A stretch of 64,000 bases of DNA from Pseudomonas mediterranea CFBP 5447 (lineage in GTDB: Bacteria > Pseudomonadota > Gammaproteobacteria > Pseudomonadales > Pseudomonadaceae): NCBI RefSeq assembly GCF_000774145.1, contig NZ_KN322984.1:493110-557109 (forward strand), read 5' to 3'. Below the pieces are notes generated by a model, which did not search any database, was not told the DNA's origin, and saw nothing but the letters and a program-made list of their open reading frames with translations. Position numbers and translations under genes: made by a program. Below, one piece after another: positions 57,268-64,000 of this stretch; positions within the stretch are counted from its first letter, which is position 1, and each line of letters starts with the position of its first letter.

Positions 57268-60104
57268 GCCAGGAACGCTACGGCATCCGCCGCTTTGCCC
57301 TTTTGAACACCGCCGGCTACAGCCTGGGCCTGTTCCCGCTGGAAGAGCCGCTGTCGGTGTATGGCGCGAACAACCTCGGTAAATCCGCCTCGATCAACGC
57401 CTTGCAGTTCCCGATCCTGGCGCGCATGTCCGACATGAGCTTCGGCAAGTACAGCCTGGAACAATCCCGGCGTTTCTACTTCGCGTCCGACACCAGCTAC
57501 ATCCTGGTGGAAGTCGCCCTGCCTCACGGCCCTCATGTGATCGGCGTGGTCGGTCGCGGCCCCGGCGGCGGTTTCGGTCACCAGTTCTTTGCCTACGCCG
57601 GCAAACTGGACCTGGCCCACTACCAGAAAAACGACACCTGCCTGCGTCAGAAAGAACTGTTCACCAATCTGGAGCGCGAAGGTCTCAAGGCTTATGAACT
57701 CAAGCCTGATGAACTGCGTCGTCTATTGGTGGGTGGTCATACCTCGATTCCCCTGGACCTGACGCTGATCCCGCTGCGCTCCACCAGCGAGCAAAGCCTC
57801 AAGACGTTCCGTGCGCTGTTCATCAACCTGCTGCACATGCGCGAAATCACCGCAGCCAAGCTCAAGCAACTGTTCCTCGATGCCTTCGAACACAGCCTGC
57901 GTTCCGGCAGCGTGGACTACATCGCCGCGTGCGAAGAAGCCTTCCGCGACGTACGACGCATGGAGCAGGACTACAACTCCCTGGTGGCCGCAGGTCCGTT
58001 GGTGGAAGCCCTGGCCAATGGCGTAAAGCAGCGCGATATCCTGCGCGGCAAACTGCATCGCCTGTCGCCCTTGCTCGACTCATTGCTGGGCACCTGGTCG
58101 GACTACGCCGGTGCACGCAAGGAAGAGCTGACCATCCAGGCCGAGCACTACCGCAACGAGCAGGACTCACTGCAGAACGACCAGCGCGGCAGCACCCAGG
58201 AGCTGATGCGCCTGGAGCGGGAAATCACTGGCATCCAGCGCTGGCTCGGCGAACTGTCGGTGCTCAAGCATCGCTTCGCCCTGGTGGATGACGTCAAGGT
58301 CCTGGAGCAGCAACTGCTCGCCGCCAAGGACGCTCACGACGAACTGGCCGGCGCCCTGGCCCAGTCCCGGCAATTCAGCGCCGAAGACCTGGAGGAGCGT
58401 CTGCGGGATCTGGAAAAACGCCTGAAATCGGTCAAGCAGCAACTCGATCACGCCGACAACAACAGCTACGCGCGCCTGCGGGAAGAGTTCTCGCAACAGG
58501 ACGTCGAGCGCCTGATGCGCCTGTTCAACAGCGCCCTGTTCAGCCTGCCGCTGGGCGAGCATGGCATCGCGCTGGACGAGAACGGCGACTGGGTCAAATC
58601 CGTGGAGTTGATCCTCGACGGCTTCAAGGGTGAGCGTTTCGAAGTGCCGGGCCTGTCCATCGACCTGTCCCACATCGAGCCGCCGGCCCTGCAAGCCCTG
58701 GCCGATCGCGCCGCGTTGCGGGACCAGAAAGAGCGCTTGGAAAAAGAACTCAAGCAGCTCAAGACCCAGCAAGCCGTGGCGGCCGACCGTGCGGCGAGCA
58801 AGACCCAGACCGAAGCGCTGTACCAGCAGGTGCTGGACGCGCAAAAGGCCCTGGAAGACTTCCGTCGCAGCCAGACCCTGAGCGCCGAGGAAGGCGAAAA
58901 ACTCGAGCAACTGGCACAGATGGAAGCCGCCCAGGACGAACTCAAGCGCTCCAGCGATGCCTTCACCGAGCGCGTCCAGCAACTCTCCGCCAAGTTGCAA
59001 CTGGTGGGCCGGCAGATCGCCGATATGGAAGCCAAGCAGCGCACCCTCGACGACGCCCTGCGCCGCCGTCAACTACTGCCGGCGGACCTGCCGTTCGGCA
59101 CGCCGTTCATGGACCCGGTAGACGACTCCATGGACAACCTGCTGCCGCTGCTCAATGACTATCAGGACAGTTGGCAGGGCTTGCTGCGGGTCGACGGCCA
59201 GATCGAGGCGCTGTATGCCCAGGTGCGCCTCAAGGGCGTCGCCAAGTTCGACAGCGAAGATGACATGGAGCGCCGTCTGCAACTGCTGATCAACGCCTAT
59301 GCCCACCGTACCGACGAAGCCCTGACGCTGGGCAAGGCCCGGCGTGCGGCGGTGACCGACATCGCCCGGACCCTGCGCAACATCCGCAGTGACTACGACA
59401 GCCTCGAACACCAACTGGCGTTGTTCAACCGCGAGATCAACAAGCGCCAGGTGTCCAACCTGCAGAGCTTCCGCATCGTCCTGGCGCCAAACAAGGAAGC
59501 GCTCAAGCACATCGACCAGATCATCCACAGCGCCGGTCAGTACGAGGAAGGCGAGACTCTCTCGGTGTTCGACCTCAGCCAGAGCGCCGAGCAGGACAAC
59601 AAGAACGAAGAAGCCAAGGAATACCTGGCGCGCCTGGTGGCGGCGAACCACAACCAGCTCGGCCTCAAGGACCTGTTCGAACTGGCCTTCGAGATCACCA
59701 AGGTCAACGGCCAACCAGTGATCCATACCGACATCGACGGTGCGGCGTCCAACGGCACCACCATGACCATCAAAGCGCTGACCAACATGTACCTGTTGCT
59801 GCACCTGATGGACCGCGAGCAGGCCGGTCGCGTGCGCCTGCCGTACTACCTGGATGAAGCGGCGGACATCGACGAAAAGAACCAGGCGGCGCTGCTGGAA
59901 ACCAGCCTGCAACTGGGCTTCGTACCGATCCTGGCCAGTGTGAAACCGCAGGTCTGTGCCAGTGTCGCCATCGACCTGGAAGGCGGCAGCGGCCCGAACG
60001 GCATCTACATCGACGAAGCGGACTGGAAGTACATCCGCCGCCATGATGCGGTGAAGGCCACGCTGAATGTAGAGGCCGATGAGCCGGAGCTGGATCCGGT
60101 GTGA
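57264..60104 (+). CDS. mksB: SMC-like condensin ATPase MksB
   Basis: A 946-residue SMC-type ATPase. The Walker A reads GANNLGKSASIN (residues 34-45), Walker B is YLDEAADIDEKN near residue 862 and the signature-like NGTTMTIKALTNMYLLLHL precedes it. Residues about 270-640 form two coiled coils (KEELTIQAEHYRNEQDSL; RDQKERLEKELKQLKTQQ) around a small hinge. It organises the chromosome and, in other bacteria, excludes plasmids together with an MksG nuclease. No mksG follows here. Confidence 0.95.
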   Translation: MSQERYGIRRFALLNTAGYSLGLFPLEEPLSVYGANNLGKSASINALQFPILARMSDMSFGKYSLEQSRRFYFASDTSYILVEVALPHGPHVIGVVGRGPGGGFGHQFFAYAGKLDLAHYQKNDTCLRQKELFTNLEREGLKAYELKPDELRRLLVGGHTSIPLDLTLIPLRSTSEQSLKTFRALFINLLHMREITAAKLKQLFLDAFEHSLRSGSVDYIAACEEAFRDVRRMEQDYNSLVAAGPLVEALANGVKQRDILRGKLHRLSPLLDSLLGTWSDYAGARKEELTIQAEHYRNEQDSLQNDQRGSTQELMRLEREITGIQRWLGELSVLKHRFALVDDVKVLEQQLLAAKDAHDELAGALAQSRQFSAEDLEERLRDLEKRLKSVKQQLDHADNNSYARLREEFSQQDVERLMRLFNSALFSLPLGEHGIALDENGDWVKSVELILDGFKGERFEVPGLSIDLSHIEPPALQALADRAALRDQKERLEKELKQLKTQQAVAADRAASKTQTEALYQQVLDAQKALEDFRRSQTLSAEEGEKLEQLAQMEAAQDELKRSSDAFTERVQQLSAKLQLVGRQIADMEAKQRTLDDALRRRQLLPADLPFGTPFMDPVDDSMDNLLPLLNDYQDSWQGLLRVDGQIEALYAQVRLKGVAKFDSEDDMERRLQLLINAYAHRTDEALTLGKARRAAVTDIARTLRNIRSDYDSLEHQLALFNREINKRQVSNLQSFRIVLAPNKEALKHIDQIIHSAGQYEEGETLSVFDLSQSAEQDNKNEEAKEYLARLVAANHNQLGLKDLFELAFEITKVNGQPVIHTDIDGAASNGTTMTIKALTNMYLLLHLMDREQAGRVRLPYYLDEAADIDEKNQAALLETSLQLGFVPILASVKPQVCASVAIDLEGGSGPNGIYIDEADWKYIRRHDAVKATLNVEADEPELDPV

Positions 60105-60122
60105 GGTAGGTCCCGGGAAATG

Positions 60123-60157
60123 AAAAAGGCCGCGATCCATTGGATCGCGGCCTTTTT
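60123..60157 (+). terminator. Terminator of the mksFEB operon
   Basis: AAAAAGGCCGCGATCC pairs with GGATCGCGGCCTTTTT over a three-base loop, 19 bases after mksB. Confidence 0.94.
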
Positions 60158-60197
60158 CATTGGCGTGTCTGAAAGACCTGTATCGACTGTTCCGGCG

Positions 60198-60280
60198 CCA
60201 TCGCGAGCAGGCTCGCTCCCACCTGATCGCGGGGATGAGGATGACACCGCCCTGTGGGAGCGAGCCTGCTCGCGATGACG
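60198..60280. repeat. REP doublet
   Basis: ATCGCGAGCAGGCTCGCTCCCAC and the reverse complement GTGGGAGCGAGCCTGCTCGCGATGAC stand about 35 bases apart, between the convergent mksB and letB-like genes. Confidence 0.93.
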
Positions 60281-60303
60281 TCGGAACAGGCACCGCTGAC
60301 CCG

Positions 60304-62607
60304 TTATTTACCCAACTTGATCTTCGGCGCCCAGGTCAGCCATTCATCCTCGAACTTTTCGAACAGCGGGAAGGTCTGCTCCGGCCGCGCCGGGCTGCCC
60401 ATGTTCTCGCCATCCGGCGTCGCGAAAGCGACGCCACCCTGGATCAACGTCTCCAGCGACTCGGTCCGCACCGTCGCGCCCTTGAACAATCCGAAGTCCA
60501 TATCGAAACCACTGGTGTTCCAGAACCGTGTACCACTGCGTACCAGCGGCGCGTACTTGGGTTCGATCAGGATATGGATCAACACCCGATCCGCCGTCTG
60601 GCCCAGCTCATAACCGGTGACCTTGCCCACGGTGATCTCGCGATAGGTCACCGGCACGCCCGTTTTCAACGAACCACGGCGGGCAGCGCTGAGTACCAGG
60701 CTCAAACCGGCTTCGGGAACAGCGCTTTCCGGTGGGTTGGCAAGGGCCACGAAGTTCTTCTGCGGCCCAAGGTTTTTTACCGCCGGCAGCACTTCGAGGT
60801 ACTGACCGGTCACCAGCGTTTCCAGGTTTGAGGTCTTGATCAGCCCCAGCTCGGGTTTGACGACCCAGAACTGGCTGCCGACCCGGGCGATGCGCTCCGG
60901 CACTTCGGTGATGCGGGCAGTGAGCAGCACCGACTGCAGGTCGGCACTGAGATCGACGTCCTCGACTTTGCCCACGTCCAAGCCCTTGTAGCGAATCGGT
61001 GTTCCGCTGCGCAAACCGTCGGCACGATCGACCTTGATCGTCACCACGGTACCGTTCTGTTGCGCGGCTTCGCGGTTCTCGAACAGGCGGAAGCGGGGTA
61101 CACGCCTCTTCAACGGCACATTGGGCACCGGCGTTTCGAAGGCGATACCGCCGGCCATCAAGCTTTGCAGCGACTCACTCTTGACCTGGATTCCCCCTGT
61201 CAGACCTCCTGTGAGGGTAATGCCACTGGCGTTCCAGAACCGCGTCGAGCCGTTGACCAGCCCTTCGTATTCCTTCTCGATGTGCACGCCGACGATCAAC
61301 TGCTTTTTCTTGCGGGAAAACTGGTAGCTCTGTACCGAGCCGACCTTGACCTGCTTGTAGAGGATCGGGCTGCCGACCTCCAGCGATCCAAGGTTTTCAG
61401 TCAACAGCACCAGATGCAGGCCGGGCGAGCGCAAATCCAGCGGCGGCGCCTTCGCCCTGGCTTCGAATTCGCGCTGGGGGGCCGCGCCCTTGTCACCGGG
61501 TCGCACGGCAATATAGTTGCCCTTGACCAGCGCTTCCAGGCCGGTGATACCCGCCAGGGAAATCGACGGCTTGACGACCCAGAACTGAGTACCGGTTACC
61601 AGGTAGTCTTCAGCCAGTGGGTCCATGGTCAATTCGGCCGTAGCGCTGGACAGGTCAGGGTCAATCTTGAGGTTCTTCAGGCTGCCGACCTGGATGCCTT
61701 TGTACATCACCGGCGTACGGCCGGCCTGCAAACCTTCGAAGTCGCTGAGCTTGACCTTCACGCGAATGCCGGCAGCGGCGGCGTCAAAGTCTTCGTAAAG
61801 ACGAAACGGCAGGCTGGGGTCCGTGGGCGGACTGTCCTTGCGACTCTCCGGCGTGGCAAACGCAATACCACCGGCAACGATACTTGCCAGGGATTCGCTG
61901 CGGACTTTGACGCCTGAGAGATTGGCATCGATGCTGATCCCGCTGGCGTTCCAGAAGCGCGTATGTTTACGCACCAGACTGGCATAGGTCGGTTCGATGA
62001 AGACCTTGATCTCCACCGTGTTCTGATCTTCGGATAGCTGGTAACTCTTCACCTGCCCGACCTGGAGCTGCTTGTAGAACACCGGGCTGCCCCGATCCAG
62101 CGAACCCAACCGGTCAGCCTTGATGGTCAGGTGCAAGCCCGGCTTGGCGTCCGACAGCGGTGGCTCCTGGGCGAGGGCCTTGAACTTGCGGGTGGATTCG
62201 CCTTCACCCGGGCTGATCGCCACGTAATTACCCGATACCAGGGTTTCCAGACCGGTGATCCCGGCCAGGCTCACGCTCGGTTTGACCAGCCAGAAACGCG
62301 TTCCGGTCTTGAGGTACTGTTCTACGTCCTTGTTCATCTCGACGGTCGCGATCACCCCTTTCGAGCTGCCTTCGTCGTCCAGGGTGAGGGCCTTCACCTT
62401 GCCGACCGGCATCCCCTTGTAGACCACCTCGGTCTTGTTGACCTGAATACCCTCGCCGCTCTCGAAGCGCACGCTGATCTCGATCCCGGTCTCGTTATAA
62501 GCCCGCCAGCCGAGCCATCCCCCGATGATCAAGGCAATCAGCGGCAAGACCCAGATGGCCGACCAGTTCGAGGCCGGTCGGGTTTTAGCGGTAGGCAAAT
62601 CAGTCAT
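60304..62607 (-). CDS. LetB/PqiB-type MCE lipid-transport tunnel protein
   Basis: A 767-residue periplasmic protein with one N-terminal membrane anchor (SAIWVLPLIALIIGGWLGW). It contains six MCE domains, each with a G-h-x-h-K motif followed by (V/I)xYKGhxVG (for example EVVYKGMPVGKV, VFYKQLQVGQV, VMYKGIQVGSL, ILYKQVKVGSV, IRYKGLDVGKV, VTYREITVGKV). E. coli PqiB has three and LetB seven. It would form a tunnel carrying lipid between the membranes. It overlaps the upstream letA-like gene by eight bases. Confidence 0.93.
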   Translation of the reverse strand: MTDLPTAKTRPASNWSAIWVLPLIALIIGGWLGWRAYNETGIEISVRFESGEGIQVNKTEVVYKGMPVGKVKALTLDDEGSSKGVIATVEMNKDVEQYLKTGTRFWLVKPSVSLAGITGLETLVSGNYVAISPGEGESTRKFKALAQEPPLSDAKPGLHLTIKADRLGSLDRGSPVFYKQLQVGQVKSYQLSEDQNTVEIKVFIEPTYASLVRKHTRFWNASGISIDANLSGVKVRSESLASIVAGGIAFATPESRKDSPPTDPSLPFRLYEDFDAAAAGIRVKVKLSDFEGLQAGRTPVMYKGIQVGSLKNLKIDPDLSSATAELTMDPLAEDYLVTGTQFWVVKPSISLAGITGLEALVKGNYIAVRPGDKGAAPQREFEARAKAPPLDLRSPGLHLVLLTENLGSLEVGSPILYKQVKVGSVQSYQFSRKKKQLIVGVHIEKEYEGLVNGSTRFWNASGITLTGGLTGGIQVKSESLQSLMAGGIAFETPVPNVPLKRRVPRFRLFENREAAQQNGTVVTIKVDRADGLRSGTPIRYKGLDVGKVEDVDLSADLQSVLLTARITEVPERIARVGSQFWVVKPELGLIKTSNLETLVTGQYLEVLPAVKNLGPQKNFVALANPPESAVPEAGLSLVLSAARRGSLKTGVPVTYREITVGKVTGYELGQTADRVLIHILIEPKYAPLVRSGTRFWNTSGFDMDFGLFKGATVRTESLETLIQGGVAFATPDGENMGSPARPEQTFPLFEKFEDEWLTWAPKIKLGK

Positions 62608-63223
62608 GGTCGTTATCCGACTCCGTGTTATCCCAAATCAGTCGGGGATCGAAGGTTACTGCGGCAATCATTGTCAAAATCACTACGCTGGCAAAGGCAA
62701 TCGCGCCGAGACCGGCTTCGACACTGGCGAGCCGTCCGAAATTCACCACTGCCACCAGAATCGCGATCACGAAAATATCCAGCATCGACCAACGGCCAAT
62801 GAACTCGATGAAACGGTACATGAGGATGCGTTGCCTTGCGGACATGGGCTGGTGCCGCTGCACGGAAAACAACAACAAGGCAATGCCCACCAGCTTGAAG
62901 GTAGGAACCAGGATACTGGCGATGAATACCACGGCGGCAATCGGGATCATGCCGTGCTGCACCAACTCGATGACGCCGGCCATGATGGTACTGGGGGCAC
63001 CGTGACCCAGCGAGTTGATCGTCATGATCGGTAGCATATTGGCCGGAATGTAGAGAATTGCCGCGGTGATCAGCAGCGCCCAGGTGCGCATCAGACTGTT
63101 CGGGCGACGGGGATGAATCCGTGCCCCGCAGCGGGTACAAGCCTGTGCGTCGACATCGGCATCCAGCCGATTCAGTTCATGGCATTCGGTACAGATCAGA
63201 ATGCCTGCATCAATCGCCCGCAT
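62600..63223 (-). CDS. PqiA/LetA-like membrane protein, second half
   Basis: A 207-residue protein with the zinc-ribbon cysteines CTECHELN and CTRCGARI and four helices (LLITAAILYIPANMLPIMTI; VVFIASILVPTFKLVGIALLLF; DIFVIAILVAVVNFG). E. coli PqiA and LetA are fused double proteins of about 420 residues; here the two halves are separate genes. ATG 63223 is set at nine bases after GGAG; an ATG at 63229 is possible. It overlaps the letB-like gene. Confidence 0.88.
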   Translation of the reverse strand: MRAIDAGILICTECHELNRLDADVDAQACTRCGARIHPRRPNSLMRTWALLITAAILYIPANMLPIMTINSLGHGAPSTIMAGVIELVQHGMIPIAAVVFIASILVPTFKLVGIALLLFSVQRHQPMSARQRILMYRFIEFIGRWSMLDIFVIAILVAVVNFGRLASVEAGLGAIAFASVVILTMIAAVTFDPRLIWDNTESDNDHD

Positions 63224-63869
63224 GGGCATCCTCTCCTGATAACGCTTGCCAGATCTGATGCGGCGACATCACCACCTCCAACCAGACCTGGACCAGCAAC
63301 AAACTGATGAAACACACCAACCCCAGGCCCACGCTGATCGCGGCCATGTCTGCCAACTTGACGATGGCCACCAACACGCCCATGAGATAGACCTCAAGCA
63401 TCCCCCAATCCCGCAGGTGGTGATAAATGCGATACAGCAACAAGCCGTAGCTGCGGCCGACGTTCCAGCGAATGGTCAACAGTACAGCCAACTGACAAAG
63501 CAGCTTGAGCAGCGGTACACCCATGCTGCACAGGAACACCACCACCGCGATGCCTTGCATGCCGCTATCGAACAGACCGACCACGCCACTCCACACGGTG
63601 TCCTGGGAGGATTGGCCGAGCAGGTTGAGCTGCATGATGGGTAAAAAGTTCGCGGGCACATACAACAGGAGGGCAGCGATGACCAAGGCAAGACTGCGCT
63701 CGACAACATTGGGCCGGTGGGCGTAGAGCTCATATCCACAACGGGGGCATTCGGCTTTCTCACCATGGGACAGTCGAGGCTTGCGCATCAACAGGTCGCA
63801 CTCATGGCACGCTATCAGTTCGCCTAAAGGCAGTTCTGACAGCCGATGGGTGTCCAACGGGTCGGGCAT
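63210..63869 (-). CDS. PqiA/LetA-like membrane protein, first half
   Basis: A 219-residue protein homologous to its neighbour, with cysteines CHECDLLM and CPRCGYEL and four helices (LVIAALLLYVPANFLPIM; IAVVVFLCSMGVPLLKLLCQL; EVYLMGVLVAIVKLADMA). The ATG at 63869 is preferred to the frame's TTG six bases earlier. It is the first gene of the operon with the second LetA-like and the LetB-like protein. It probably forms a heterodimer with the other half. Confidence 0.88.
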   Translation of the reverse strand: MPDPLDTHRLSELPLGELIACHECDLLMRKPRLSHGEKAECPRCGYELYAHRPNVVERSLALVIAALLLYVPANFLPIMQLNLLGQSSQDTVWSGVVGLFDSGMQGIAVVVFLCSMGVPLLKLLCQLAVLLTIRWNVGRSYGLLLYRIYHHLRDWGMLEVYLMGVLVAIVKLADMAAISVGLGLVCFISLLLVQVWLEVVMSPHQIWQALSGEDAHAGD

Positions 63870-63875
63870 AAACAA

Positions 63876-64000
63876 CTCGGGCTCAACTGAGGTGGGGCTA
63901 TTCTAGTGCTCCAGCTCAAAAATAACTGTGCAAATTTATTTCGAGCTTTCGCAGGCTTTTTCTGCAGGCAAAAACAAAACCCCTACCTGCATCAGCAGAT
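63876..64000. other. Non-coding end of the window
   Basis: The last 125 bases hold no gene that I can support. The A/T-rich run at 63918-63935 could be the operon's promoter. What lies to the right is not visible. Confidence 0.4.

Overview
The window is chromosomal DNA of a fluorescent Pseudomonas (P. fluorescens group). This rests on high-GC coding, Shine-Dalgarno sites of the GGAG type, Pseudomonas-type REP palindromes in many intergenic gaps, and a gene order that follows the P. aeruginosa PA4640-PA4690 stretch as I remember it (mqo, hpt, upp, uraA, hemH, litR/phr, pagL, murI, moeB, prmC, prfA, hemA, lolB, ispE, tRNA-Gln, prs, rplY, pth, ychF, can, rimI, psi, mksFEB, pqi). No prophage, insertion sequence, CRISPR array or integrase was seen.

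Layout. 1-6.4 kb: the 3' part of an acyltransferase gene, small hypothetical proteins, a YajG-type lipoprotein, malate:quinone oxidoreductase with a long non-coding leader, and two small genes that accompany it. 6.4-11.3 kb: a SulP anion transporter, a WbuC-type cupin with hpt, and upp-uraA (purine and pyrimidine salvage). 11.4-19.3 kb: ferrochelatase and a TIGR01777 epimerase, then a probable light-response block: a renalase-like FAD protein, a DUF523-DUF1722 (TudS-YbgA) fusion, a MerR regulator of the LitR type without a cobalamin site, DNA photolyase, an SDR-like protein and a YkgJ cysteine-cluster protein. TGTACA motifs sit inside two recognisable promoters of this block. 19.4-24.9 kb: pagL and the leftward operon hemA-prfA-prmC-moeB-murI. 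25.0-31.9 kb: a rightward housekeeping run of TPR lipoprotein, lolB, ispE, tRNA-Gln, prs, rplY, pth and ychF.

31.9-52.5 kb is the variable part, lying between genes (ychF and can) that are close together in P. aeruginosa. It holds a large delta-60/RTX protein, an uncharacterised glycine-rich protein paired with a DUF3592 protein, a LysE exporter with its LysR regulator, a TerC-CBS-CorC membrane protein, two transmembrane chemoreceptors, tRNA-Met, a GST, a lipoprotein-type gamma-glutamyltransferase, a DUF2975/YozG-like pair, a soluble BdlA-like PAS-PAS chemoreceptor, an AtoE-type fatty-acid transporter, a secreted protein of unknown function and a SET-domain protein.

52.5-64 kb returns to conserved order: beta-carbonic anhydrase, an acidic hypothetical protein, rimI with the divergent pseudomonad DNA polymerase III psi gene, the MksFEB condensin without an adjacent mksG nuclease gene, and a LetAB/PqiAB-type lipid transport system with a six-MCE-domain tunnel protein and a PqiA/LetA split over two genes.

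The most promising unexplained biology is the light block. A thionucleotide-desulfidase-like fusion protein is placed directly upstream of litR and photolyase, behind a promoter carrying three TGTACA boxes, which suggests a link between light stress and thionucleotide clean-up. Next come the glycine-rich/DUF3592 pair, the orphan RTX/delta-60 protein and the abrupt base-composition change in the 3' third of ispE.
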